The translations under genes and the position numbers were made by a program. From Lycorma delicatula (Eukaryota > Arthropoda > Insecta > Hemiptera > Fulgoridae), in contig NC_134456.1 in NCBI RefSeq assembly GCF_047948215.1, positions 61,953,029 through 62,017,028 on the forward strand: a stretch of 64,000 bases of DNA, read 5' to 3'. The notes beneath the pieces are model-generated. The model had not been told where the DNA came from. It ran no database searches and was given only the letters and a program-made list of their open reading frames with translations. Shown here piece after piece: positions 44,599-56,950 of this stretch. How positions within the stretch are numbered: the first letter of the stretch is position 1; every line of letters begins with the position of its first letter.

Positions 44599-47500
44599 CT
44601 GTCTTCAAATTACTAAATGTTTAAACTGCTAACCGTTTAAAGAATTGAAAAACAATTTTTTTCTTTACAAATATTTAATTAATTTTCTTTTTTCTTTTAT
44701 TTAAAATAAATAGAAAAAATCTAAAATCCTGTTAACAACCAAACAGTTTCAATCGTTTAACATTAAGTCAATCGTTTCAATTTTAACATTATCATTTTTT
44801 TTCTTGGAAAAGAGATATGATTTTTTTGAAGTGCAGTGGGTATTTAAAACAGTATTACTTTGTTTCAATAAACATACTTCTAGTGATTGATTTTAATGAT
44901 TTCTGTTCTCATAAAAACACATTTAATTTTTTTTATTAAAAAAATATCTATCAAATTATTATTTTCCTTTGTCGTTGATTTTATATTAACAAAAAAGGCT
45001 TCCAATCTATGATAAAGAAATTCAGTATTGATTTGTTATGTTCGATAAAGCTGATACCATGTTTTGTTTCAACTTTTCTTTTTTTTTCATTGCCGAATCA
45101 GTCTGTGTTTCTCTAGAAGAGTCAAAGTTGCTTTGTGTGCTATATGGTTGAATTTGTTTTCTTTTTTTTTTAATTATTTTTATATAAATAATTTAATGGA
45201 TTGTACACGGTTCCGTATGTTAAAAAATGATGATGGAAATGAAAAATGAGATTTAAAAAATACTTTGAAATCAGTTAATTAAAAAAAAAAACTTTGAATT
45301 GGAACAGTTTTTTTTTTTCAATTGATAAACTATAGCATCATTTTAAATATCGGTTATTCAAGAATGTTTTCCTAATTCATCTAGTTCTGCAGTTTAAAAC
45401 ACATTTTTATTTAAACGTTTCTTAGTTCTAACTGATGTAATTTTCTTCTTTCACTTACTTATTACTCTCTTTAAGTCAACATTACTTTCTTCATGTGATT
45501 TGATATTTTTTTTTATATATATATATTTTTTTTTTTTTTTAGCTTATGTCTAAGAAAATGCTTTAAGCGATAAAATTTTGAATTAAGAGTTTTGTACTTC
45601 CTACCTACACAGTTATTATTGGCTTATTAAATTACTGAAAAGCGTAAGCGATTTTACGCACCTTTTTGTTTCCTTCCAAAAAAGGTACCGCCAAATGTTA
45701 ACCTTTATCGTTTTTATGAAACCTACGTAATCCCTTTTAGAGAGCGAAGTAAAAAAGATTTTTTCCAATTATTCCCACTTAAATGTATTCGTTTTTACGT
45801 TCGTTCGTGAAATGTATTTTAAAAAGTATTTAGTCTAAGATTTAACAAAATTTTGGGAACTAAATTAACATTGTTTCCTTGTTTTTAATGTAATCGGACA
45901 ATAACAATTGTTTATTAATTAGACATTTAAGTCTTTCGGAATCACATACGCAATATGGATATTTGAAATCGTTTGACATTTTTCAGTGTGGTTTTATTAC
46001 GACTACATTTCACGCCAATAAAGCAAAACGTTACAAATATAGTACTTCATAAAACGTTTTTCAAGTGACGTCGATTCTACTAAACAGTTCATTTTTCTTT
46101 TGGTTAAATTCATCCCTGGCTATTCTATCCTATTCTGAAATATATTCCTTATTCCAATCTTATGCTTAATTTGTCCAATTTTATTGAGAATATTATTATT
46201 GCCTCTTTTAACACCATCTTCTAACAAAAATAATTCTAATTTTTACACTTTTATTACATTTCAAAATAGAACTAATACGTCTATTTGTAGAACGAATAGA
46301 GATGTACATCTCTATTCATCTACCGATCACTGCAGTAGGAAAATTTGATTTTCTACAAACAATATTGAATGAGGGTTCAAACAACCACAGAACTAACACA
46401 GAAGTCGAAAATCATAAATATTCTTAATTTTCAGTAATTTAAAAAATTCTTACAGGTTTTTTTTAATAATAAAACAATAAACAATTAATGGAGTCATCTA
46501 TTTTCAATATTTAAATCATTTCGTTAATCGAAAATACTTTTGAAAAATTGAGTGTGTTAACGTAAAATTAAAGAAAATCACAACATTTTTATTTTAACGT
46601 TTATTAAATGATTTATTAAAAAATAAATTAATTGTTGCACGTCCAGTCTAATTTATTTAGTAAGCATATATTTTTTACATTTACAAACATTATGTAATAT
46701 TAATCATTATTTAATGAAAACCCTATACGTATCCATTTATTGACTAAGATATTTAATACAATTAAAAAAAGCACTCAGGCATCAGAAAGAAACCAAAAAA
46801 ATAGAAATAATTTTGACGTTCTGAAATGCTTTATATGTCCGTGTGTATTCGTATTTTTATCTCATGAAAGAAATCGATTAATCTTCTCTGTGTTATTACG
46901 TGACATGAAAACTCTTCTTGGAAATATTAAGGCCATAACTTATATCCCTTACACTACTGGCTTTTAACATAATTAAAACTTTACTTTTATTGTGTAAGTT
47001 TGACACAAAGTTTAACTAATTTAATAATTAAAATTATAGCTTTTTTGTTTTGTGTTTTTTTTTTTGTTTTATATAAGAATTACTAAAGTTAATAAAATAA
47101 TATTTCATTTAAATTTAAGTAAGATTTTAATACGCGAGGGTGAATTTATAAAAAATTAATGAATTTTTTGCCATTTAGATATTGTTACACGTTATTATAT
47201 AATTTAACAGCGACAGCGAATTATTTTTTCAAAAGCCTAGTAACTGAAAAACAAGCTTATTTGTACGTACGTATTAATAGAAAGTATAATGTATCATTTT
47301 CTAATTATTTATTTTTTATATTACTGCAAAAAAATGATCTCTCATTTTGCTACTTAGTGCAGATCCAAAGGTTTGTCCTCCTTGTGGCAAAACTCTATTT
47401 ATCTTTCGCAGTACAAATTAAACCTCCAAGTTTCAGACCAGTATAATTTATAACAATATAATTTGGTTTTTAGCCAAGTTTTTTATCGTTTATCTTCCGC

Positions 47501-48513
47501 TTTATCCTTTATGACATAATAAAATATTATTCATTCGTATTTTGTTGCAAATCTTATGTGAATAAACTAGACTATGTCTCAGTTACGTAGAAAAACATTG
47601 GTTAGAACGTTTGCGGAAAATTATAAGAAAAAAGCTTTGGACATTTTTTTGTTAGGCTAAACTCGTTTTATTTTTGTAAAGTGGTTTAATTTTTTTTATT
47701 GTGTTTTATATTTCTTGTCTGTAGTTTTCATTTTTTCTATTTTTTAATTTGTTTTTTCTTTTCTAAGATCTTGTTGATGCCAGTTTTCGATAATATTACA
47801 TTTTAAAATTCATCAATCTCCATAAAAAAAGTAAATTTCTTGAGCAGTACATTACCATATAGTTTGCAATGGAATTAGACGATATTTTGCTATAAGGTTT
47901 TTTGTCATTTTAAGACTTTAGTCGGCACAACATTGTTAAGAAAAGTTCATTCTATAAAAATTGGAGGGATTTCCTCAAGATAAATTGAGGAAGTTAATAA
48001 GCGCAAACGAGCAACGAATTCCATGTACCCTAAGGCAAACTACTTTATGTAACACCTGAAGATATTTTAACCGTAGATTTATTTTAAACACTACTCAGAT
48101 CCGACTGTCAAATGTAGTATTGATTAAAGTCATAAGTATTATATAAAGAATATATTAATGACAAAAGTCATAATTACGTGCCACAATAGAATTAAGAATA
48201 GAAACGAATTTGATACCCTAAATACAATAAATTGGAGTAATACGGTACTGGAAGCGTTTGCATTACGAATGACTGACCATTATTATTTTAATGTAATATT
48301 AATTTTTAGCCTTTTACTATAGTCGATCCCCGTCTTACATAATATTACAAATGAAAAAAAAAATGGAACATGTTACAAGATGTGTTGAATGTGCAGTTTT
48401 AGATTGTATGTTTGTACGTCTGTACAACACTAATAACTTTGATTTTTGTAATAATGAAATTTCTGTACTACTATTTGTATTCAGGCTCTTTAAAACACAA
48501 TTTTTATTTAATA
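44599..48513. other. AT-rich non-coding stretch
   Basis: About 3.9 kb with T-runs at 45530-45540 and 45300-45318. A 95-codon frame at 47159-47446 has no recognisable domain and a random composition, so I do not call it a gene. Confidence 0.6.
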
Positions 48514-48556
48514 ACTAGCAGACCCGGCAATGTTTCGCTATTGCTAGATTTGAGTG

Positions 48557-48594
<38 letters not shown>

Positions 48595-49086
48595 TTAAAT
48601 GAACGCAATTGAAAGTTTGATAAAACATTAACAAAATCAATATTACGGAACTTCACAAAATTTAACCCTTTCTCTTTTTCACATCCCCCCTTCACCCTTC
48701 CCCTATGCACTTTCATTTCCCAGTTTTCCTTTCCCCATTTCATTTTCCTATTTTCATTTTACCATATTCCCTTTTCCTCTCCCCATTTCCCCTTTCATCC
48801 ATTTTCCCCTTTTTCTTCCCTTTTCCCTTTCCTTCCCACGTTTGTATTCCCCTTATTTCTCTTTCTCACTTCCTCATTCCCCCTTTATCTTTTATTTTTT
48901 CTCCTTTTCCCTTTCCATTTCCTTTTCCCGTTTTTCATTTCCCCCTTTTTCCATTTTCCCCTTTCTTCCCTTTTTACCTTCTTCCCTTTTACCTTTTTCG
49001 ATTTTTCTCTTTTCCGATTTTTCCCTATTTCCCCGCGCGTAAATCGGTCTAGTAGTTTTTTAGTCTCTAGTGAACACACATATCGG
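48514..49086 (+). repeat. Short interspersed repeat with RTE-like tail, copy 2
   Basis: Begins ACTAGCAGACCCGGCAATG, has a (TA)n run at 48560-48592, then the block shared with the 44.2 kb copy (TTACGGAACTTCACAAAATT). It ends GTAAATCGGTCTAGTAGTTT and CACACATATCGG. Between them lies a pyrimidine-rich stretch of about 370 bp that copy 1 lacks. The ends match copy 1, so the pyrimidine block is an internal expansion. Confidence 0.7.
48665..49033. repeat. Pyrimidine-rich (TTTTCCC)-like low-complexity tract
   Basis: Nearly pure C/T on the plus strand, built from drifting CCCTTTT/TTTCCC units. It creates long open frames on both strands that are not genes. Homopurine-homopyrimidine tracts of this kind can adopt triplex structures. 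Confidence 0.85.
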
Positions 49087-49099
49087 AATAAATGAAATG

Positions 49100-49345
49100 G
49101 AATTGTAAAATATTTAATATAGCGTGTGTTGATTTTACGTCCAACACATAGCGATGTTTTTCAAAAAAAGCATGTTTTTACCTGTCACAGGTGTGACATC
49201 TTAAATATATAAATAGCAGCTATATAAAAACGCGCGTATTCGAATGTAATGTTTTGTCAAAATTCCAAAGCAATCGGTAAAGAACTTTCGGAGATTTAAG
49301 ATTTTGAACAAACGAACATTTACATGTTTATTTATATAGATGTGT
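49100..49345 (+). repeat. Second interspersed repeat tail
   Basis: A separate tail pattern: CCAAAGCAATCGGTAAAGAA, then CTTTCGGAGATTTAAGATTT, then ACAAACGAACATTTACATG, ending TTTATATAGATG. This is a common arthropod short-repeat ending. It lies directly behind the previous repeat and probably represents a nested or adjacent insertion. Confidence 0.5.
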
Positions 49346-52300
49346 CTGTTTAATTTTAAATTGTCTTAGTTTTTATTGTGCACGTAAGGTTAAATTTTAT
49401 TTTGAACAGTATCGTTCAACATCATAAAGCTGACGTTTCTAGAAATTTATTCACAAAATCACAACATAAACCTTCAATGATCGATATTTCTTTTCAAAGT
49501 TCTTAGCGATGTCAACGTATTCTAGTCTCAGATGAGACACAATCTTCTGTTAGCTTCTTCTTGCTTTTATTCAACATTAACTTTATAGAAAATAATAAAT
49601 AGAAAAACCGCGTTGTACGTTTTTCTTTATTTTTGTTCATTTTACAATCAATTTAATAATGTTTTAAATTTATAGCTTGAAATTACTAATTAAACCATGA
49701 TATATTTTTCTCTTATTTTTAATGCATCATATAAACTCGAAACTTGCGCATTGGAATATGATATATAAATTTTGCAGAATATGAATAATACTATGCCTGA
49801 TAATATTGAACAAAATTGTTAATTTTAACCCCTTTTTTACAAAAGTACGAAAACATATTTAAACTACGATACGTGTTTCCTTATTAGTTAATGTTTTATT
49901 TACTGTAAGCCAGAATCGAATTAATTAATATTTAACTTACTCAAAAGTATACGAAACATGACCCTTATACATGCTGAAAACCAACTATAATTATTTTTTG
50001 TGGAAATTTTTGTAATACCTTATAAATCACAGGTAAGACGTTTTAATAATTTCTGTAACTGAAAAGTTTCTGTACTGTAATAGAAAAAGTACGTTACAGC
50101 AAATTAAAAAAAAAGATTATAATTGGATTAAATCTTTAGGTAACATATTACCGAAATATGACCAAGCTAAACTGAATATTTTTTTACGCTGTAGTTTAAA
50201 ATTTTATATGATACCAAATGAATTTCGTATAATTATCAGTTGCATTTACATTTCCGTCTTGTTCTCGAAGCAAATACAATATAATAAGTTGCTAGAATAT
50301 TACCAAAATACTAACTGCAATGTATATATATATTGTATACAGCTGATATTTAAGTATAAAAATGGTTTCATATTTCAAAACTGAAAGATACTAGAAGGTA
50401 AATTTTGTCTGCCATCTTGGATCAGCCACATTGAACCAGACTTTTTTTATTTTTTTAAATAGGAATTTGATCATTGATAGATGATTTTAAAATAAACTGT
50501 TATGAGAAATATTTTGGCGCAATTTTTTCTCGATAAATGCCTTCGCTTTCGTGTTATAAGCAATCAAAGGTGAAAAAATAAAAAAATCGCGGTAGTAATA
50601 ATACAGGTAAAGCACGCCTCGTAGTAGTAAGTTTTTTATTTCGTATTGCCTTCCGAATTACATCCAATAACAAACTTTAATATTAATATTGGAATTAATG
50701 AACCAAACACTAATAATAACAGCTTTCTCAATATTAAATAACTCTAATAATACACAATAACTAATTTAAACAAAATTTCAAAAACTCCATAAAGTAGTAA
50801 TTTTGTAACTAAGTAGATCCGCACTAGTTTCTACCTCCTGGTATCCTTGCTTTTGTAATATTTGAAGGCGTTTCCACACTTATATCACTCTTTATAATAA
50901 AAAGTTATGAATGCGATGTAATCGTTAACATAAAATAATATTGAATAGATGTCTTTTGTTTAATAAAAATTATAATTTCCGTTAGTTTGTAACATAAATT
51001 TATTGAATTTAATTAATGGATTTTAGTTTAATTAATCATTATGTGGTGTCGTATCTGTATAACTGCACTGTAATGGATAAATATTACTTGTTTAATTGTT
51101 TATTATTATTATTGACATCGAAAATAATCAAAATTCAAGCGCATATATATACTTTTATTTATCGAAAAGAAATAGTTATTGAATTTTTCATATAAGGATT
51201 TATATGTTTTTTGTCTGTGATATAGGATGTGTTAGTTAAAGCCGTACTAGTTTTCTTACTGAAAAACTACTAAGGTAATTAAATAGACCTCACTGTAGGT
51301 TACTCAACGTATTTAAACAGTTATGTAACTGGTAAGTATTCTGTTAACTTTACTGGGTACAATTATTTATAAAATGCTCAGCTGAAAATCCTGATCAATG
51401 AGCTTACAGGTTCTTTCGTAACTGTTTTTAACGTAATCGTAGAGTGCTCAAAGATTATGTTACTTATTCTGTAGATAAAATTATTTTTCCTGCTTGTATT
51501 CGGAATGCAAGCAACAATGCATGCAACAATGGACGTGTATTAATTTTGTCATAATAAATAGAAATAAGTACTTTGTTAGACCGAAATATCATTATGCATT
51601 AAACAGATAACGTCAAGGAATGGTAAATTTTCCAAGAATTACAATATAAAACCGGAATTGTGGAACCCCTGAATTTAAGTTTTTACTTTGACAATATTCC
51701 TTTTTACCGACTTTCGAAGAAAAGTACGGTATTACTTTCGGTCAATTGGTGTGATTGTAAGCAGATATGAAAATGAATTTTCTTTAACTAAATGATATTT
51801 TTATAAATTAATTAGTAGAAGATATTAAAGAAAGAAGCTAGTATAGTAAAAATAGACAACGATAAAGCCTGATAATTACTTAGGCTTTTTATCCTAACAT
51901 CATTTTCCTGATCTTGTCAGAATAATGAACTCGGTAAAACTCGACCTGATATTCAGTAACAAATAAACTAAAGCTAAAAAATATCTTTATATAATAGTTG
52001 GGGAAAGCGAATAATCAAGTAGGTGTATTAGGTAGTTTACTTAACTACATTTATTGAATTTAAAATAACAGATTTTTAAACAGACTAAAACTTCATACGA
52101 TGTTACTTTATATAACTAGCAAATAACCAATTGTTTTATAAGGTTGAGCTGATATTATTCGTATCGATCGTTCACACCTAATTGTCACTATAAATAAGTA
52201 GATCTGTTTCTTGTAATTAGTTTTAATTTCAAAGATTTTGCCTTCTTGTTTTCATTTATATTTATTTTTTACTGTTCTTCTGTTAGACCCCAATCTGAAA

Positions 52301-52390
52301 TCGACCTTGGAATGATTTAATAATGATACTTTCAAACAAAATATTTTTTGTGTAAATTATTCGGTTTAGAATATTCTAAGTTTCCTAATT
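49346..52390. other. AT-rich non-coding stretch
   Basis: About 3 kb with no gene or element recognised. Confidence 0.65.
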
Positions 52391-52394
52391 TTTT

Positions 52395-52510
52395 AACCAG
52401 TCAGCCGTTTTAGTGGTCAGCATATAGGTTACTGGATCGACAAGACCTGGGTTCGATTTTCAGCGAAAAATAGCATTTTTCATCACTTGGTGTAATCTCA
52501 GGACGGCTTA
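52395..52510 (+). mobile_element. tRNA-derived SINE head
   Basis: TAGTGGTCAGCATATAGGTT resembles an A box and GGGTTCGATTTTCAGCG resembles a B box and T-arm, spaced as in a tRNA. The following GTGTAATCTCAGGACGGCTT is the SINE body. The anticodon arm does not form well. Not a functional tRNA gene. Confidence 0.5.
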
Positions 52511-53493
52511 TTCCATCCTGTAGCAAACAATTTATTTTAACTCATACGAGATATAGCAGTCATACAGATCTTTTATGTTTGAATATTTTTTATTAGTATT
52601 TCGTGGAAACAAGGCTTTGATATCAATTGACAAAAGACCGTTAATAATATTCTCTGCAAGTTATAAATAGGTGCTTGAGTGCACTTTTATTTCTATAACA
52701 TAAGCTTTCAATATGAAATATATGTATGTGTAAATTGTCAATATTTCCACATGAACAGATATTTTGATGTATTCCATTAAAAATATAAAATAATTTGAAG
52801 AAGAAAAAAACGAGTTATCACATATCTATACATTCTTTTCTTTTTTACTTTTACAAAAATGTCGTTTGATTTATTTATAAAAATGTCGTTTGATATATTT
52901 ATAAAAATGTAGCCTACATACATTTATGCAAAAATAATTGAACTAAAAATCAGGAAGTTTTAGTGTTACCAATCTTAAAATATATTTCTTTGATCGAATT
53001 TAAACTACGGAAAAATTGTTCCCATTTGGATTCTCTTTAAAATATTTTTCTGATGAGTGTTTTTAATAATGTATTGTTTAATAATAGATATTGTTTATTT
53101 ACTGTGAGTTTTCCACAGTTTGTCTTCCGATTTTTTTCTTTTATATTTCTATACAGATAAATTGATTGTAACCTCATTTTTGATCATAAAAAAAATCTTA
53201 TAAATTTTGTGACTAAAACATTAAATAAACAGAAGGAAAGAGCAGCTTCTTACACACACTTTTTTTTTATTCTAATTTATTTGAAACAGATTTGAATGAA
53301 GATTAACTAAGTGTATGGACCATTGAATATTTTGCTTCTTGATTTACTGACATAAACCTAGAAGTAAAATAAGTACTTTTGTAGTATGCTACACAATATT
53401 AATATATTGGTAGTACCTTATTTACTACTCGTATATACTATAATACTGATATAGTACACAAAAATGAGTGAAGTAGTTATTGTACTGAAATCC
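52511..53493. other. AT-rich non-coding stretch
   Basis: No gene recognised. A direct repeat of about 22 bp (TAAAAATGTCGTTTGATTTA and a near copy) occurs around 52855-52905. Confidence 0.6.
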
Positions 53494-53504
53494 TCTAAAC
53501 TAAT
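53494..53504. repeat. Left 11-bp target-site duplication of the RTE element
   Basis: TCTAAACTAAT, repeated at 55930-55940. It sits immediately before the poly(T) that marks the element's A-tail. Confidence 0.8.
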
Positions 53505-53520
53505 TTTTTTTTTTTGTCTT

Positions 53521-53534
53521 CAGTCATTTGACTG
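53521..53534 (-). other. 3'-terminal hairpin of the RTE element
   Basis: CAGTC-ATTT-GACTG, a perfect 5-bp stem next to the A-tail. A short 3' hairpin is a plausible RT recognition point; function inferred. Confidence 0.5.
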
Positions 53535-53578
53535 GTTTGATGCAGCTCTCCAAGATTCCCTATCTAGTGCTAGTCGTT

Positions 53579-53938
53579 TCATTTCAGTATACCCTCTACA
53601 TCTTCATCCCTAACAATTTGTTTTACATATTCCAAACAGGGCCTGCCTACACAAATTTTTCCTTCTACCTGTCCTTCCAATATCAAAGCGACTACTTCAG
53701 GATACCTTAGTATGTGGCCTATAAGTCTGTCTCTTCTTTTAACTATATTTTTCCAAATGCTTCTTTCTTCATCAATTTGCCGCAATACCTCTTCATTTCT
53801 CACTTTATCCACCCATGTGATTTTTAATATTCTCCTATAGCACCACATTTCAAAAGCTTCTAACCTTTTCTTCTCAGATACTCCGATTGTCCAAGTTTCA
53901 CTTCCATATAAAGCGACACTCCAAACAGACACTTTCAA
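53579..53938 (-). pseudogene. C-terminal region of the RTE ORF2
   Basis: The frame shows VALYGSETWTI, EKKRLEAFEMWCYRRIL, RNEEVLRQIDEERSIW and RDRLIGHILRYPEVV, the conserved end of RTE ORF2 in insects. It ends near the 3' UTR. A frameshift separates it from the RT. Confidence 0.85.
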
Positions 53939-54018
53939 AATCTATTCCTGACATTTAAATTAATTTTTGATGTAAACAAATTACATTTCTTACTGAAGGC
54001 TCGTTTAGCTTGTGCTAT

Positions 54019-54430
54019 TCAGCATTTTATATCGCTCCTGCTTCGTCCATATTTAGTAATTCTACTTCCCAAATAACAAAATTCTTCCACCTCCATAATC
54101 TTTTCTCCTCCTATTTTCACATTCAGTGGTCCATCTTTGTTATTTCTACTACATTTCATTACTTTTGTTTTGTTCTTGTTTATTTTCATGCGATAGTTCT
54201 TGCGTAGGACTTCATCTATGCCGTTCAATGTTTCTTCTAAATCCTTTTTACTCTTGGCTACAATTACTATATCATCAGCAAATCGTAGCATCTTTATCTT
54301 TTCACCTTGTACTGTTACTCCGAATCTAAATTGCTCTTTAACATCATTAACTGCTAGTTCCATGTAAAGATTAAAAAGTAACGGAGATAGGGAACATCCT
54401 TGTCGAACTCCCTTTCTTATTACTACTTCT
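54019..54430 (-). pseudogene. Reverse transcriptase palm of the RTE ORF2
   Basis: Shows KGVRQGCSLSPLLFNLYM, then MLRFADDIVIVAKSKKDLEE (catalytic FADD) and KMKC/KINKNKTKVM, EEFCYLGSRIT. The first catalytic Asp motif upstream is missing, consistent with a deletion between 54430 and 54650. Confidence 0.85.
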
Positions 54431-54439
54431 TCTTAAGTT

Positions 54440-54895
54440 CTTCAATTGTTACTGTTGCTGTTTGGTTCCTGTACATGTTAGCAATTGTTCTTCTATCTCT
54501 GTATTTGAACCCTATTTTTTTTAAAATGCTCTCTCCTCTCAATTCTTCTGTATAGAATTCTACTTAAGATTTTTGATACATGACTAGTTAAACTAATTGT
54601 TCTGTATTCTTCACATTTATCTGCCCCCCTGCTTTCTTTGGTATCATTACTATAACACTTTTTTTGAAGTCTGACGGAAATTCCCCTTTTTCATAAATAT
54701 TACACACCAGTTTGTGTAATCTATCGCTTCCTCACCTGCACTGCGCAGTAATTCTACAGGTATTCCGTCTATTCTAGGAGCCTTTCTGCCATTTAAATCT
54801 TTTAATGCTCTCTTAAATTCAGATCTCAGTATTGTTTCTCTCATTTCATCCTCCTCAACTTCCTCTTCTTCCTCTATAACACCATTTTCTAATTA
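54440..54895 (-). pseudogene. RT entry and finger region of the RTE ORF2
   Basis: The frame 54844-54650 has EFKRALKDLNGRKAPRIDGI followed by PVELLRSAGEEAI, the entry to the RT. After a frameshift near 54655 the pieces MIPKKAGG and NMYRNQTATVTIEEL remain. An in-frame TAA at 54893 precedes it. The expected block between MIPK and NMYR is mostly gone. Confidence 0.75.
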
Positions 54896-55330
54896 ATTTC
54901 CTCCGTATAACTCTTCAATATATTCCACCCATCTATCGACTTTACCTTTCGTATTATATATTGATGTACCATCTTTGTTTAACACATTACGAGATTGTAA
55001 TTTATGTACCCCAAAATTTTCCTTAACTTTCCTGTTTGCTCCGTCTATTTTACCAATGTTCATTTCTCTTTCCACTTCTGAACACTTTTCTTTAATCCAC
55101 TCTTCTTTCGCCAGTTTGCACTTCCTGTTTATAGCATTTCTTAATTGCCGATAGTTCCTTTTACTTTCTTCATCACCAGCATTCTTATATTTTCTACGTT
55201 CATCTATCAGCTGCAATATATCGTCTGAAACCCAAGGTTTTCTACTAGTTCTCTTTATTCCGCCTAAGTTTGCTTCTGCTGATTTAAGAATTTCCTTTTT
55301 AACATTCTCCCATTCTTCTTCTACATTTTC
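54893..55330 (-). pseudogene. Linker between endonuclease and RT of the RTE ORF2
   Basis: A Lys/Glu-rich linker: WENVKKEILKSAEANLGG, KPWVSDDILQLIDERRKYKN, and EELYGGN at the end. The first part is read in a frame shifted from the endonuclease. Typical of the middle of RTE ORF2. Confidence 0.75.
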
Positions 55331-55929
55331 TACCTTATCTTTTTACTCAGACCTCTTGCGATGTCCTCCTCAAAAATCTTCTTTACCTCCTCTTCCTCAA
55401 GCTTCTCTAAATTCCATCGATTCATCTGACACCTTTTCTTCAGGTTTTTAAACCCCAATCTACATTTCATTATCACCAAATTATGGTCGCTATCAATGTC
55501 TGCTCCAGGGTAAGTTTTGCAGTCAACAAGTTGATTTCTAAATCTTTGCTTAACCATGATATAATCTATCTGATACCTTGCAGTATCGCCTGGCTTTTTC
55601 CAAGTGTATATTCTTCTATTATGAATTTTAAATTGGGTGTTGGCAATTACTAAATTATACTTCGTGCAAAACTCTATAATTCGGTTCCCTCTTTCATTCC
55701 TTTTGCCCAGCCCGTATTCACCCACTATATTTCCTTCCTTGCCTTTTCCAATGCTTGCATTCCAATCTCCAACTATTATTAAATTTTCATCTCCTTTTAC
55801 GTGTTTAATTGCTTCATCAATCTCTTCGTATACACACTCTACCTCATCATCATCATGGGCGCTTGTAGGCATATAGACGATAACAATCGTTGTCGGTTTA
55901 GGTTTTGATTTTATCCTTATTACAATGAT
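55330..55929 (-). pseudogene. Endonuclease of the RTE ORF2, N-terminally truncated
   Basis: The frame runs from the element's 5' edge: VYMPTSAHDDDEVECVYEEI, LIIVGDWNASIGKGKEG (catalytic GDWNA), RIYTWKKPGDTARYQIDYIM and ADIDSDHNLVIMKC (active-site SDH). This is the apurinic-type endonuclease of RTE, a family sometimes mislabelled craniofacial development protein. About the first 100 residues are missing because of 5' truncation. Confidence 0.88.
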
Positions 55930-55940
55930 TCTAAACTAAT
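55930..55940. repeat. Right 11-bp target-site duplication of the RTE element
   Basis: TCTAAACTAAT, identical to 53494-53504. Confidence 0.8.
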
Positions 55941-56084
55941 AAAGAAATTAATTTACTTCAGAATTATTGTACAATTTAAATATTATAGATGCGTTTTTCA
56001 AATGAAAGCCTTTACTTTTCTTTATGAACTTATGTTTATTTTTCAATGTAGCAGAAGATTTTAAAATTAAATGAAAACATTCCC

Positions 56085-56950
56085 TCCTCAGGAAAGAGGG
56101 GTGACAAGCGTCCATCAGCTGATTCACCAGTGCACTGTAGTTCACGATATTCTGCGCATTGAAGAGTTGTGGTGCCAGTCTCAGATATCTGAGGAGGATA
56201 ATCCAGTGTTACCTTCCTAAAGATCGGCGATGGATAATTCCAGTGAAGTAGAAGTACGGATCAGGATGACTTACGGAGTTTCACAGAGTTCAGTGTTGGG
56301 GGCAACACTGGAATATCGCGTATGATAAAAGACTATCCATAGACGTTTATCCTAAGCGGATGCGTAGGCATCGCTTGTCTGCTGGTGGCAAAAGTGATGG
56401 AACCAGTCAACGAAACAGGTGGACCTGCAGACTGATCAGAATTCCAGAGATGACTGTATCAAAAACACGGGGAACTGGAATTCGAGATAACCCAGTTCCT
56501 TATCGGTTACAGGTGTTTTAAGGCATACTTGTGCGCATAGATGCTGAGACCCTCTGCAGATGCGATTATTACGGGAAGAGGATACCACAGAACACAGTAT
56601 TCGTGTGTGTTCGGTTCCTACAGATAGGAAAGGATGCAGGAGAGAATTCGGCGTGCTTACTCCAAAGAACATCATTGGGACTATGCTACAAACCGAACGA
56701 TCGTGGCATGGCTGTCCATGATGTTGGTTAAGATTATCCAAAAAAGTTGGCGGAAAATGTTCAGGGGTGAATAACTATTTCTGAATCTCCCTTGAGGCAG
56801 ATCCCGGCCCTAAGTTTGAGGTTAAAAAGAACCGCAGGATCCCGGTGAGAGGCCAGCAGTGGAGACAAGACAAACGGGTGCTATAATAATGCCGTAAGAT
56901 GGCCCCTGCATCCCATGTTGTAAAGGGGGACCCTCCCCCTTTACAACATG
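56085..56950 (+). mobile_element. R1-clade LINE remnant, third copy
   Basis: A GC-richer block with decayed R1 pieces on the plus strand. RMTYGVSQSSVLGATLEYRV (RT PQGSVLGP motif) lies near 56265-56320. CDYYGKRIPQNTVFVCVRF (C-terminal zinc motif, with His changed to Asn) lies near 56562-56618, then the IIGTMLQ and RSWHG pieces. Less than 250 bases separate two motifs that should be over a kilobase apart, so a large internal deletion has happened. The 3' end is a perfect hairpin at 56914-56950. Confidence 0.7.
56914..56950. other. Perfect 37-nt hairpin at the R1 remnant's 3' end
   Basis: Arms CATGTTGTAAAGGGGGA (56914-56930) and its exact complement (56934-56950) enclose a 3-base loop CCC. This is the strongest perfect hairpin I found. 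It sits at the edge between the R1 remnant and the A-rich block that follows. Confidence 0.85.

Larger units (their letters stand above)
53505..55929 (-). mobile_element. RTE-clade LINE, 5'-truncated
   Basis: About 2.4 kb on the minus strand with an 11-bp target-site duplication on both sides, so the ends are known. Coding order: endonuclease (partial), linker, RT with FADD, C-terminal region, then a 3' end that starts CTTCAGTCATTTGACTGG (plus strand reading) with a poly(A) tail (plus strand T-run 53505-53515). The endonuclease is cut at 55929. Several frameshifts, stops and a deletion in the RT fingers make it inactive. Confidence 0.88.

Noticed and set aside
47159..47446. 95-codon open frame as a gene
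   Set aside because: No ribosomal, domain or signal features; composition and length fit chance in AT-rich DNA.
48705..49079. Open frames over the pyrimidine tract on both strands
   Set aside because: They arise from C/T low complexity, giving Phe/Pro/Ser- or Lys/Glu-only peptides.
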